The notes: generated by a model not told the origin, from the letters alone. A stretch of 64,000 nt of DNA from JBBSAT01 sp044223665 (GCA_044223665.1 JBGALT010000024.1:1-64000); one strand, 5' to 3'; counted from the first letter of the stretch, positions 45,319 through 54,212 are shown. Translations and numbers: made by a program.

Positions 45319-46035
45319 ATGGAATCGACGGAAGCGACCGATCGCGCGATGGCGGGATGGCTCGGAGCGCTGGGGCGGGCCGGGCTGCTCCTCGATCCGG
45401 AGAACGAGACGGGCCCGGGCTCGGTCGCCCAGTACGTCGTGGGCGAAGAGGCGATCGGCGCGCTGCGGAAGTTCTTCGCCAGCGCTTCGGCCGAGGTCCG
45501 CGATCGCGAGCGACGGGCGGCGATCGAGGTATGCATCTGGATGGTGCACGCCGATCGCGAGGTCGACCCGGAGGAAGTCGCGCTGCTCTCCGAGATCATC
45601 CGCAAGAGCGGCCTGCCGGAGGAGATCCAGGACGAGCTGGTCGCCGAGACGCACGAGCCGCCATCCCTCGACGGGATCGAGGAGCGCCTCACCCACCCGA
45701 CGCTGCGCGAGCTCTTGCTCGCGCTGAGCTGGGAGCTCGCGTCGATCGACGGCAACGTCGCCCGGGCCGAGCGCGACTTCTTCACCGGCCTGAGCAAGAG
45801 GCTCGACGTCAAGCCGGCGCGCGCCGCGGAGATCCAGCGCGCCATCAGAAACGCGCTCGTCACGTCGTCCCATGCGTTCTTGTCGTCGAGGACGATCGAG
45901 GTGACGCGCTGGTGGAGCACGACGCGCTCGACCTTCGACGTCACACCGGCAGCCTGCCGCTTGTCGGGACGTTCGAAGACCGCCTCGGTGCCGGGGACCG
46001 GGAACGGCCGCGCGACGTGGAGGGTCTTGCCATAA
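45319..46035 (+). CDS. TerB-like protein with overlong C-terminus
   Basis: 238 residues. Residues about 45-180 form a TerB/DjlA-like helical domain with the acidic sites HADREVDPEEVALLSEI and SIDGNVARAERDFF, which in the family may bind metal. Residues after about 180 (SSHAFLSSRTIEV onward) do not look like TerB and run antisense to a convergent gene, so the natural end may have been lost to a frameshift or stop change near 45855. The start is supported by TATCGT 6 nt upstream. Function in this family is linked to stress and membrane processes, not known here. Confidence 0.75.
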   Translation: MESTEATDRAMAGWLGALGRAGLLLDPENETGPGSVAQYVVGEEAIGALRKFFASASAEVRDRERRAAIEVCIWMVHADREVDPEEVALLSEIIRKSGLPEEIQDELVAETHEPPSLDGIEERLTHPTLRELLLALSWELASIDGNVARAERDFFTGLSKRLDVKPARAAEIQRAIRNALVTSSHAFLSSRTIEVTRWWSTTRSTFDVTPAACRLSGRSKTASVPGTGNGRATWRVLP

Positions 46036-46346
46036 CGGCGCTGGCCTCCTGCCAAGCGTGCACCGAGGTTGGCGTGCTTTCCGTCGCGCGTTCCGGTGCG
46101 CCGATCGATGACGGCGGTGCATAGCATGTTCGAGTCGACCAGGTAGAGCCGGTTCAGCGTCCAGATCTCGAGCATCGCGCCCTGCGTCGACGCGGGCGCC
46201 GTGCCCGAGTGCGGATCGTGGGTGTCGCGATCGAAGACGATCTCGAGCGGGTGCGCCTCCGGCGTGTCCGGAAAGGCCTCGTGGAACGTCGTGCGGATCG
46301 TGTCCTTGATGGTCTTGCCGTCGTCGTCGTCCCACGCGCCGCTCAT
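45855..46346 (-). CDS. Hypothetical protein, 3' end unresolved
   Basis: The ATG at 46346 opens MSGAWDDDDGKTIKDTIRTTFHEAFPD. The first 165 or so codons look coding: balanced composition, motifs TLNRLYLVDSNMLCTAVIDRRTG and KTLHVARPFPVPGTEAVFERP. The frame then stays open for 180 more codons, antisense to the TerB-like gene, where it is not credible. In a neighbouring minus-strand frame a TGA lies at about 45859-45861, so a one-base indel probably removed the true stop. I give only the credible part. No family recognised. A TATCGT box lies 6 nt before the ATG, divergent from the 46413 gene. Confidence 0.55.
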
Positions 46347-46352
46347 GATCGA

Positions 46353-46358
46353 ACGATA
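46353..46358 (-). promoter_or_regulatory. -10-like box of a probable leaderless gene
   Basis: Minus-strand TATCGT, 6 nt before the ATG at 46346. Confidence 0.6.
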
Positions 46359-46401
46359 CACCCGATCCGCACGGTCGCGGCGGGGATCGGGGTGCGCGTG
46401 G

Positions 46402-46407
46402 TACCGT
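46402..46407 (+). promoter_or_regulatory. -10-like box of a probable leaderless gene
   Basis: TACCGT, 5 nt before the ATG at 46413. Confidence 0.5.
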
Positions 46408-46412
46408 GAGCC

Positions 46413-47318
46413 ATGCCGCGCGTTCTCCCCGTCGTATTGGCGTGCTCGTGGATCGTGGGCTGCTCGTGCTCGAGCGCGCCGGTCCCGCGGCGTGACGCGG
46501 GCAGTGGCGATGCGGGCAGCGGCCGTGATTCCGGCACGGGCACGACGGACACCGGCGCAACCGACGCCGCCTTCGTCGACATCGGGCCGGCCCAGGACGA
46601 GGTCTGCGACGGAATCGACAACGACCACGACGGTGTCGTCGACGACGTCGACCGAGGAGGTGACGGCGTCTGCGACTGCCTGCGCATCGCGACGATCGGT
46701 GTCGTCGGATCGGCCGGATCGAGCGGCGTGTTCGGTACGTGGCTCGACTCGCGCAGCGACGTGGGCGCCGACCACCTCGGGAGCCAGACGCTCACGCCGG
46801 AGCTGCTCGCGCCCTACCAGATCCTGCTCGCGCAAGACATCAGCGCGCGCGCCTACGGGCCCGACGAGGTCGCGGCGCTGGAAGCTTGGATCCGCGCCGG
46901 CGGTGGCTTCATGACGCTCACGGGCTACGGCGGCGCGAGCGAGCCTGCGAACGTGAACACGCTCCTCGCGCCGACCGGCATCCAGTACGCGCCCGGGCTC
47001 GTCCTCTGCGGCTGCGGCTTCACGCTGCCCGTCGAGGGCTGGCACGCGCACCCCGTCTCGGACGGGATCACGCGGCTCGGGATGGACAACGGATACCCGG
47101 TCACCGGCGCCGGCACCGTCGTCGCCGACCAGAGCGGCAACGAGCTGCTGCGTGTCGTCGAGCTCGGCCAGGGTCGCGTGATCGTGTGGGCCGACGAGTG
47201 GATCTCTTTCGACTCCGAGTGGACCGGCCACCCCGACTACCAGGTCGAGCGCTTCTGGCTGAACGCCCTGAAGTGGCTGAGCCCGCCGACCGTCTGCCAG
47301 GTGCCGATCCTGATCTGA
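46413..47318 (+). CDS. Secreted lipoprotein with MopE motif and GATase-like domain
   Basis: 301 residues. Signal with lipobox IVGC, a D-A-G-S-G linker, one MopE-type module (DEVCDGIDNDHDGVVDD, about 62-82), then an alpha/beta domain (about 90-295) with LLAPYQILLAQDIS, RAGGGFMTLTGYGG and GRVIVWADEWISF. This looks like the class I glutamine-amidotransferase-like fold used by ThuA-type proteins, without an evident catalytic triad. The fold resembles the C-terminal part of the protein at 12012. Probable surface protein. Confidence 0.72.
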   Translation: MPRVLPVVLACSWIVGCSCSSAPVPRRDAGSGDAGSGRDSGTGTTDTGATDAAFVDIGPAQDEVCDGIDNDHDGVVDDVDRGGDGVCDCLRIATIGVVGSAGSSGVFGTWLDSRSDVGADHLGSQTLTPELLAPYQILLAQDISARAYGPDEVAALEAWIRAGGGFMTLTGYGGASEPANVNTLLAPTGIQYAPGLVLCGCGFTLPVEGWHAHPVSDGITRLGMDNGYPVTGAGTVVADQSGNELLRVVELGQGRVIVWADEWISFDSEWTGHPDYQVERFWLNALKWLSPPTVCQVPILI

Positions 47319-47340
47319 GACGTCGGGCGCGCCGCCCTCG

Positions 47341-47440
47341 CGCACCCGGTCTGCTCGGCGGCCGCTATGTCGAGACGAGCGACTCCCTCTCTCGCGTGAG
47401 CGGGAGAGAGCGGGGGAGAGGGACCACGAAGGCAATGTCG
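47341..47440. repeat. Inverted copy of the dispersed repeat
   Basis: ctgctcggcggccgctatgt followed by cgagacgagcgactccctct and a gagagggag segment is the reverse complement of the end of array units near 49.2 and 50.1 kb. Nothing gene-like is seen from here to 47520. Confidence 0.65.
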
Positions 47441-47520
47441 GAGTGGGCTGCCGCGATCGCGGGGCGCGATCGAACGTCGACGCGGCTCGACGCGGCTCTC
47501 TGCCGACGAGCACGAGGTCG

Positions 47521-48021
47521 TCAGAGCCCTGGCAGACCGTACAAGACCACGACGTCTCCACGCTCGTCGTCCGGATCCTCTTCGTCGTCGTGCGCGGGCC
47601 GCGGGTGCACGACGCGGGTCGCGGGTGCCTCGCTCGAGGGCGGTGGCTCGAGCTCGACGGGCGTAGCCGTCGGCGCACTTGCTTCGCTCGGAGGCGGGGC
47701 CTCGGAAGGCGCGGCGACCGTCGTGGGTGGTGGTGTCGGGCTCGCGGTCACGGTGCTCGCCTGCGGCTCAGGCGTCGAGGTGACGGGCGCGCTCGTGGTT
47801 GGCGCGGCGGCGGGCGCGCCACAGGCCGCGACCGACACCGCGGTGCTCGCGTGGAATGCGAGCATCGCCGCACGCGAGAGACGCTGGGGTGCGCGCGGGC
47901 GCTTCGGGCCCGGCGTCACGGGGATGTCGACGCCGCAGAACGGACAGCGCGGCTCGTCGAGTCGCACATGTCGTGTGCACGAACGGCAGCAAGCGAGGCG
48001 GGCCACGAGACGAGGATGCAC
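47521..48021 (-). CDS. Zinc-ribbon membrane protein
   Basis: About 166 residues from a GTG at 48021; GTG at 48006 is an alternative. N-terminal zinc ribbon C12-x2-C15-x10-C26-x2-C29 (CRSCTRHVRLDEPRCPFCG), a Pro/Arg-rich link, a hydrophobic segment containing Cys (AAMLAFHASTAVSVAACG), then a long Pro/Thr/Ala/Glu tail ending in VVVLYGLPGL. The same plan, zinc ribbon then membrane segment with Cys then disordered tail, is seen at 50143-50439 on the other side of the repeat array. Function unknown. Frame-extension upstream enters repeat DNA and was not used. Confidence 0.62.
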   Translation of the reverse strand: MHPRLVARLACCRSCTRHVRLDEPRCPFCGVDIPVTPGPKRPRAPQRLSRAAMLAFHASTAVSVAACGAPAAAPTTSAPVTSTPEPQASTVTASPTPPPTTVAAPSEAPPPSEASAPTATPVELEPPPSSEAPATRVVHPRPAHDDEEDPDDERGDVVVLYGLPGL

Positions 48022-50142
48022 GAGGTCGGTCCGACCTGCGAGCACCCCGAGCCCGGGCCATCTCGGCGTGCCATCCGATGGACGGAGCGACGGCCCTCTC
48101 GGTGCGAAAGGCGTGGGAGGCCGAGCCGCCCGCGCTGCACAAGCGATCTCCGATCGAGCCGCCGCGATCGCGAAGGCGAGGCTTCCGAGATGGCGGGAGG
48201 GGAGCCCTCGCCTGCTCGCCGAAGCGGCGCATCGAGCCAACGCGTCACGTTCATCGCACGGGGGCCCGACGAGGCCCGTTTCCGAGGACGTGACCGCCGC
48301 GATCGCCTTCCAGTCGAGCCCTCTAGCCCCAGCGGCCCCCCCCAACACCACCTTCGCACCCTAACCCTCGCTCACGCGAGAGGGAGTCGCCTGTCTCGAG
48401 ACGGAGGCCGCCGACAGACCGGGTGCGCGAGGGCAGAGCCTCGCCTGCTCGCCGAAGCGGCGCAGCCGCTTCGGCTGCGGAGGTGCCGAAGGCGCCGCGC
48501 CAACGAAACCAGCCACGGACCACCCCAGAAGCGGCGGGCGCGGGGGTCGACGGAGCGCCCGCGTGCGCGCCGCCGTTCGCGCGCGATGCGGTAGCGAGGA
48601 GCGCCTCCGTGACCGCCGCGATCGCGAAGGCGACCGATGGGAGGAGCTCGATCGAGCGCGCCAGCTATCGCAGCGGCCCCCCCCGACACCACCTTCGCAG
48701 TCCTCTCCCCAACCCTCCCGCTCACGCGAGAGGGAGTCGCTGCGAGACGGAGGGGAGAGGGGGTCTCGCGTCGCCGGGCGGCGCAGCCGCTTCGGCTGCG
48801 GAGGTGCCGAAGGCGCCCGCCAACCAAACCAGCCACGGCCCACCCCCAGAAGCGGCGTGCGCGAGGGCAGAGCCGCGCGCGCCGCTCGCGCCGATGCGGT
48901 AGCGAGGAGCGCAGCCGCGATCGCGAGGGCCAACGATGGGCGGCGCTCGATCGAGCCGCGCTATCGCAGCGGCCCTTTCCCAACACCACTCGCACCAAAC
49001 CAGCCACGGACCACCGGGCGCGCGCGAGGGCAGAGAAGCGGCGGGCACGGGGGGTCGACGAGCGCCTGCGTGCGCGCCGCCGTTCGCGCGCGATGCGGTA
49101 GCGAGGAGCGCCCCCGTGACCGCCGCGATCGCGAAGGCGACGGATGGGCGGAGCCTGATCGAGCGCGCCAGCTATCGCAGCGGCCCCCCCCAACACCACC
49201 TTCGCAGTCCTCTCCAACCCTCTCCCGCTCACGCGAGAGAGAGGGAGTCGCTCGTCTCGAGACGGAGGCCGCCGGACAGACCGGGTGCGCGAGGGCAGAG
49301 CCCTCGCCTGCTCGCCGAAGCGGCGCAGCCGCTTCGGCTGCGGAGGTGGAGGTGCGGCGCCGCGCTAACCAAACCAGCCACGACCACCTTCGAGAAGCGG
49401 CGGGCGCGGGGGTCGACGAGCGCCCGCGCGCGCCGCCGAACCTGCGCGCGATGCGGTAGCGAGGAGCGCCCCCCGCGACCGCCGCGATCGCGAAGGCGAC
49501 GGATGGGCGGAGCTCGATCGAGCGCGCCAGCTATCGCAGCGGCCCCCCCAACACCACTCTTCGCAGTCCTCTCTCAACCCCCCTTCCCGCTCACGCGAGA
49601 GAGGGACGTCTCGAGATCGGAGGACTGCGCGAGGGCAGAGCCGCCCCGGAGACGGAGGCCGCCGACAGTCCCAGCTCACGGCCCACCCTGTGCGCGCGGA
49701 GGGCAGAGCCTCGCGTGCTCGCCGACGCGATGCGCAGCCGCTTCGGCTGCGTGATCGCGAAGGCGCCGAAGGCGATCGAGCGCGCCATCGCACCAAACCA
49801 GCCACGGCCCTAACCCCTCTCCCGCTCACGCGAGAGAAGCGCTCGGGGTCTCGAGACGGAGGCCGTCGACGAGCGCGCGAGGGCGCGCGCCGCCGTTCGC
49901 GCGCGATGCGGTAGCGAGGGAGCGCGGTGTCCCCTGTGACCGCCGCGATCGCGAGGGCCAACGATGGGCGGAGCTCGATCGAGCGCGTCCGTCTATCGCA
50001 GCGGCCCTTTCCAACACCACCTTCGCAGTCCCTCTCCCCAACCCTCTCCCGCTCCCGCGGGAGAGGGAGTCGCTCGTCTCGACACAGCGGCCGCCGAGCA
50101 ACGCGGAGCTCGCGGGAGTGAGGACGCCGAGCGCCTCTCGGC
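48022..50142. repeat. Irregular hairpin-rich repeat array
   Basis: About 2.1 kb without a credible gene. Five copies of gcgatgcggtagcgagg or cgatgcggtagcgagg begin at 48583, 48892, 49090, 49448 and 49903 (steps of 309, 198, 358 and 455 bp). Most are followed by gatcgcgaaggcgacggatg or a variant, then gagctcgatcgagcgcg, an accaccttcgcagtcc segment, a CTCTCCC/GAGAGGG hairpin and ctcgtctcgagacggagg. A second hairpin, ccgaagcggc-gca-gccgcttcgg, occurs at 48452-48474 and 49315-49337. Units are degenerate and partly deleted. Further copies lie at 1-390 and, inverted, near 47.35 kb. Confidence 0.85.
50042..50067. repeat. REP-like hairpin at the array end
   Basis: Same 26-base sequence as 202-227: 11-bp arms ccctctcccgc and gcgggagaggg with a tccc loop. 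Confidence 0.75.
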
Positions 50143-50439
50143 TCAGGGACCGCTGTCGTTGCCGCCGTCGGCCGTTCCGCTGTCGGGCGCATAGCGGCAC
50201 CCGGGGTCGGGACAGCCGTACGCCGGGCACGCCGTGCCGAAGAGAGCGGTCGTGACCGCGATCGTGCCGACGGCGACGCCGAACATGATGCCGCCCCGGG
50301 TCGGTGCGACCACCGGACCTGCGGGCTCGGCCTCCGTAGGCTCGGGCATCGCGAGCTCGGTCCCGCAGAACGGGCAGGGCGCGCTCGCTCGCGCGTGACG
50401 TCGACAGCCAGGACACGGAACCAGCGGTGCTCTTGCCAT
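50143..50439 (-). CDS. Small zinc-ribbon membrane protein
   Basis: 98 residues. N-terminal zinc ribbon C9-x2-C12-x9-C22-x2-C25 (PCPGCRRHARASAPCPFCG), an acidic linker, one membrane segment (about 49-70, MFGVAVGTIAVTTALFG) with following Cys residues (ACPAYGCPDPGC), and a short D/G/S tail. It is related in plan to the protein at 47521. Start supported by TATCGT 6 nt upstream of the ATG. Function unknown. Confidence 0.7.
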   Translation of the reverse strand: MARAPLVPCPGCRRHARASAPCPFCGTELAMPEPTEAEPAGPVVAPTRGGIMFGVAVGTIAVTTALFGTACPAYGCPDPGCRYAPDSGTADGGNDSGP

Positions 50440-50445
50440 CCCGCC

Positions 50446-50451
50446 ACGATA
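50446..50451 (-). promoter_or_regulatory. -10-like box of a probable leaderless gene
   Basis: Minus-strand TATCGT, 6 nt before the ATG at 50439. Confidence 0.6.
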
Positions 50452-50533
50452 CAACAACGCGTGTTCCGTCGCATTCTCGAAGGACGGCGGCGGCGCACGG
50501 TCGCGATCCGACCGCACGCGCGCGCCGCCTCGG

Positions 50534-50769
50534 TCACTCCGGACGCTGCAGCGGCCAGCGGCCGCGCACGACGCGCACGACCAGCACGTAGACCACCAGC
50601 GCGACCACCCACGCGAGGTTCTCGTCGAGCCCGGCCGCGCGGCACGCGTACTGGCTCGCGAAGAAGGCGCCGAGCGTGATCGGGATCGTCGCGAGCGAGC
50701 GCCAGACCGCCTCGGCACCGACCTCGAGACGCCGCTCTGCTCGAGCGCGGCGCGCTCTTCCGGCGTCAC
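50534..50769 (-). pseudogene. Frameshifted small membrane protein
   Basis: One frame begins with a GTG at 50769 and reads VTPEERAALEQSGVS. It should continue into AEAVWRSLATIPITLGAFF, a hydrophobic segment, and the end WVVALVVYVLVVRVVRGRWP, but that part lies in another frame. The join is near 50720-50728. The alternative is a shorter gene using only the second frame, for which no good start exists. A decayed copy of its 3' end lies at 59249-59330. Confidence 0.55.
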
Positions 50770-50938
50770 GATCACCCGATGTGCGCGAAGCGGATCCCGG
50801 TCGCGCGGCTCGCACGAGGCGCGCCGGACGCGGCCCGCGGCCGTCGCTGCGCGGTCCGAGGCTCCACCGCGAACGAAGCGAGCGCGCCGGCGACGGGGCC
50901 GGTCGGTCGCGAACCGCGACCTCCTTCCGTAGGTGCGA

Positions 50939-50944
50939 TACGCT
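50939..50944 (+). promoter_or_regulatory. -10-like box of a probable leaderless gene
   Basis: TACGCT, 8 nt before the ATG at 50953; the same box and spacing as the gene at 41551. Confidence 0.55.
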
Positions 50945-50952
50945 GGGCTCGG

Positions 50953-52635
50953 ATGCGGGAGCGTTGGCGAATCACGTGTGTGTGCATCGCGCTCGCGTGT
51001 TGCGGCTGCCGCTCGGCGCTCGCGACGCAGATCTCGGTCACGGTGGATACGGACCTCGCCGACCTCGATGCCATCCGAGTCCGAGTCCTGCATGGCTGCA
51101 CGGACGGCGCGATGTGGCTCGGCACCGGCGACGGGCGTCTCGCCGAGGGACGCGCGACGCTCCCGGCCGTGTGTCAGACGCTCGGGGACGGTCGAAGCGT
51201 CGGAGAGCAGATGACCGTCTCCGATCCGATCACGGGCCTGCCGGCCGGCGCCCTCGACTACCGGCTCGTCAGCGACCGCGTCTTCGCGCTGCCCGGCGTC
51301 GCGACGTCGCCGAGCTGCGACGACGTGCTCTCCCGACTGCCACTCACGCTCACGGTGCTTCCTCCGCGCGAGTCGCCGTGTCGTGATCGACTCCCGTACC
51401 TCGTCGTCGAGGCCATTGGCGTCCCGAGCTCCCCGGACGCGCGGGCCTATTACTCCGCGCGCCAGGCCACGTTCGTGCCGGGCTCGGCGCGTACGCTCTC
51501 GGTGTTCCTCACCGAGTGCGCGTGTCGCGTCGGGACGACATGCGACTCCTTCGGCCGATGCGTTCCCGTCGCCGAGACGGACGTACGCGATGCCGGCGTC
51601 GGCGACGCGGGCCCGTGTGCGCCGGGCTACGCCGACTGCGACGCGACGCCCGGCTGCGAGGCTCGGCTCGGCGACGACCGCGCCAACTGCGGCGTCTGCG
51701 CCCGGGCCTGCGCGGGAGCCGAGGTCTGCTTCGAGGGCTCCTGTACGGCCGCGCCGTGCACCGGCGGCGAGCGCCTCTGCGCTGGGCACTGCGTCTCGAC
51801 GGACAGCGATCCCGACCACTGCGGAACATGTGACCGCGCCTGTGGTGCGGGCCAGACCTGCGAGCGAGGGGCCTGTACTGGCGGGCCGCCGTGCCCCGAG
51901 GGTGAGGACCTGTGCGGCACCGAATGCGTCTCGCTCGCGGACACGCACCAGAGTCGAGGCTGCGGCGTGTGCGACCAGGACTGGGACGACTGCGAGACCG
52001 ACGTGCCCGGCTGTGAGACCCCGCTCGGGAGCTTGAGGGCGTGTCATGGGTGTGCCGAGGACTGTGCCGCGGCGCACATGACGACCTGCGACATCGTCAA
52101 CGAGCCGGGCGGCTGCGGCTTTCCGTGCGAGCCCGGCTGGCTCAGTTGCCCCCCGCGCGGCATCGGGTGTGCCGTGCCTTCCGGCACGATGACCGACTGC
52201 ACGGGGTGCGGAGACGACTGCAACGCGCTCCACACGCTGGCCTGCACCGCGTCGGGATGCGGTGGGGGCTGTGCCCTCGGCTGGGACGACTGCGACACCT
52301 CGGTTCCGGGCTGCGAGACCCCGCTCGGGAGCTTGAGGGCGTGCCATGGATGCGAGGAGAATTGCGCAGCGGCGCACATGACGACGTGCGACATCGTCAA
52401 CGCCCCAGGCGGTTGCGGCTTTCCGTGCGAGCCCGGCTGGCTCAGTTGCCCCCCGCGCGGCATCGGGTGTGCCGTACCTTCTGGCACGATGACGGACTGC
52501 ACGGGGTGCGGGGACGACTGCAACGCGCTGCACACGCTGGCCTGCACCCCGTCGGGTTGCGGTGGGGGCTGCGTGACGGGCTGGGCGAACTGCGACAGCG
52601 CACCGGACTGCGAGACGCCAGGCTCCTGCGGGTGA
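50953..52635 (+). CDS. Cys-rich repeat lipoprotein with internal 100-residue duplication
   Basis: 560 residues. Signal with lipobox region ACCGC near residue 18. An N-terminal beta-rich domain (about 24-190; ISVTVDTDLADLDAIRVRVLHGC) is followed by a long Cys-rich part (about 195-560) of modules such as GYADCDATPGCEARLGDDRANCGVCARAC and DPDHCGTCDRACGAGQTC. Residues about 344-443 and 444-543 are an almost identical tandem duplication. There are over 60 Cys, implying a disulfide-rich extracellular protein. Function unknown, possibly adhesion or prey contact. Confidence 0.8.
   Translation: MRERWRITCVCIALACCGCRSALATQISVTVDTDLADLDAIRVRVLHGCTDGAMWLGTGDGRLAEGRATLPAVCQTLGDGRSVGEQMTVSDPITGLPAGALDYRLVSDRVFALPGVATSPSCDDVLSRLPLTLTVLPPRESPCRDRLPYLVVEAIGVPSSPDARAYYSARQATFVPGSARTLSVFLTECACRVGTTCDSFGRCVPVAETDVRDAGVGDAGPCAPGYADCDATPGCEARLGDDRANCGVCARACAGAEVCFEGSCTAAPCTGGERLCAGHCVSTDSDPDHCGTCDRACGAGQTCERGACTGGPPCPEGEDLCGTECVSLADTHQSRGCGVCDQDWDDCETDVPGCETPLGSLRACHGCAEDCAAAHMTTCDIVNEPGGCGFPCEPGWLSCPPRGIGCAVPSGTMTDCTGCGDDCNALHTLACTASGCGGGCALGWDDCDTSVPGCETPLGSLRACHGCEENCAAAHMTTCDIVNAPGGCGFPCEPGWLSCPPRGIGCAVPSGTMTDCTGCGDDCNALHTLACTPSGCGGGCVTGWANCDSAPDCETPGSCG
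51981..52580. repeat. 300-bp tandem duplication inside a gene
   Basis: Two in-frame units of exactly 300 bp (51981-52280 and 52281-52580), both opening ctgggacgactgcgac or a one-base variant, with only scattered differences. A third unit begins (ctgggcgaactgcgac) but is cut off by the stop. Confidence 0.88.
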
Positions 52636-52719
52636 GAAGGCAACGCGCTCGAGCGAGCACGCTCGCCCATGATCGCGAGTGCGACTCCGCGGCGAGCGCG
52701 GAGACAGTCGCCCGGTGTA

Positions 52720-52757
52720 GCGCGCCACGCCACGGTCCCGGCAGACCGTGGCGCGCG
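52720..52757 (+). terminator. Terminator-like hairpin
   Basis: CCACGGTC-ccggca-GACCGTGG (52730-52751) with an outer GC-rich extension interrupted by a bulge; between the Cys-rich gene and the EGF-like gene. Confidence 0.5.
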
Positions 52758-52852
52758 AGGTCACGCTGGGCACGCGATCTCGCGCGATTCGACGGACATC
52801 CGCACGTCGTTCGACGGCACGGAGCGTGGAGGAGACAGGGCGGAGGTTCGCC

Positions 52853-54190
52853 ATGTCGCTCGGTCATCTTACTCTCGTGTGTGTCGCTCTGCTGTCGATG
52901 GGATGCCAGACGCCGCTCACCCCTCGCCGCGGGCCAGCGACCGGCCCTACCGGGCCCACCTTCGCGGGCACGGATGCGGGTCCGCTGCGGGGTGATGCCG
53001 CCCCGACCGCGCCCGACGCGGGCATCGGGTCCTCCTCGGACGACGCGAGCTCCCCGAGTGACCCGTGCGCTTCGCTCGCCTGCGAGCACGGAGCCTGTGT
53101 CGTCTCCCACCGAGGTCAGGCGCGATGCGCGTGCCTGTCCGGGTTCACGCCGAGCGCGGACGGGACACGCTGCGAGGCGACGAGCACCGTGTCGAGTATC
53201 TGCGACGGCGTGGAGTGCTCGGGACACGGCAGCTGCCTCGACGCGGGGGGCACGCCGGCGTGCGACTGCGAGCCGGGCTACGCGAGCTCCGGTCTCGAGT
53301 GCATCCCCGCGACGCTCGACCCCTGCGCCGGTGTGACGTGCAGTGGCCATGGGAGCTGCGCTCCCTTCGGAGGACGCGCGCTCTGCAGCTGCGTAGACGG
53401 CTTCACCTCGACGGGCGCCGACTGCGTCGCGAGCGGGGGCCCGAACCCCTGCGATGGCGTGACCTGCGGCGGTCACGGAAGCTGCTACGTCGCCGAGCGC
53501 ACCCACGCACCGCAGTGCGCGTGCGACGACGGCTACTACGCGCGCATCAGCGCCACCGATTGCCGTTCCGTCGAAGGCAGCGTGTGCGAGGGCGTCAGCT
53601 GCGGCGTCGGCACGTGCCGGATGCTCTCGCTGGGGCCCGTGGGCACGGGGCAGGACTGTCTGTGCCCGCCGGGGCATCTGCCGCACGGCCGGGGGTGCAT
53701 GCGCGTCGAGCGCACGCACTGCCGCGACGTCGACGGGTCGCTCCGTCCGCGCGGCGACATGCGCTGCTCGCGTGACGACTCGTCGGTCGAGATCTGCCGG
53801 GACGCGAACGACGACGGCGACGTCGAGTGGGTGACGAGCGAGAGGTGCGCGGAGGGCGCTTGCAGCGCGACGGGCTGCCTCGTGCAGGCCGGACAGTGCG
53901 AGACGCAGAACGACTGCCCCGACGGCACCGTCTGCATCACCGGCGACCACGGGACGACGTGGAGCATCGGGATCTGCATGGCCGCTTGCGACTGCAGCAA
54001 CTGCGGCAACTGTGACCCGGAGGACTTCGCGCCCTCGGGCACCAACTATTGCGGCGCCTCGCCCGGCTCGCGAGTCGCCACCCAGTCCTGTCACGCGCCG
54101 TGCCCCGATGGCGGCGGGTGCATCCCGTTCGGCGACGTCTCCGTCTGCTGGCCGATCGAGGGCTGCTACGACGCCGGTGAGGCGACGTGA
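52853..54190 (+). CDS. EGF-like repeat lipoprotein
   Basis: 445 residues. Signal with lipobox SMGC, a Gly/Asp/Ser-rich linker (about 20-70), then four or five EGF-like modules (about 71-255) of the form CDGVECSGHGSCLDAGGTPACDCEPGY, and a Cys-rich C-terminal region. Six-Cys EGF spacing is clear. Probably displayed on the cell surface for protein or carbohydrate contacts. CGGAGG lies 7 nt before the ATG. It is convergent with the sigma-54 activator gene. Confidence 0.82.
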   Translation: MSLGHLTLVCVALLSMGCQTPLTPRRGPATGPTGPTFAGTDAGPLRGDAAPTAPDAGIGSSSDDASSPSDPCASLACEHGACVVSHRGQARCACLSGFTPSADGTRCEATSTVSSICDGVECSGHGSCLDAGGTPACDCEPGYASSGLECIPATLDPCAGVTCSGHGSCAPFGGRALCSCVDGFTSTGADCVASGGPNPCDGVTCGGHGSCYVAERTHAPQCACDDGYYARISATDCRSVEGSVCEGVSCGVGTCRMLSLGPVGTGQDCLCPPGHLPHGRGCMRVERTHCRDVDGSLRPRGDMRCSRDDSSVEICRDANDDGDVEWVTSERCAEGACSATGCLVQAGQCETQNDCPDGTVCITGDHGTTWSIGICMAACDCSNCGNCDPEDFAPSGTNYCGASPGSRVATQSCHAPCPDGGGCIPFGDVSVCWPIEGCYDAGEAT

Positions 54191-54212
54191 GCCCCGGGCG
54201 GAGCGTGGGCCC

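Noticed and set aside
48372..49459. Open frames through the repeat array as a repetitive protein
   Set aside because: The frame of homologous blocks changes between units and products are Arg/Pro-rich on both strands, as expected for non-coding GC-rich DNA.
48022..50142. CRISPR-like array
   Set aside because: Units are hundreds of bases, irregular in spacing and degenerate, with no short direct repeats and unique spacers and no cas genes in the window.
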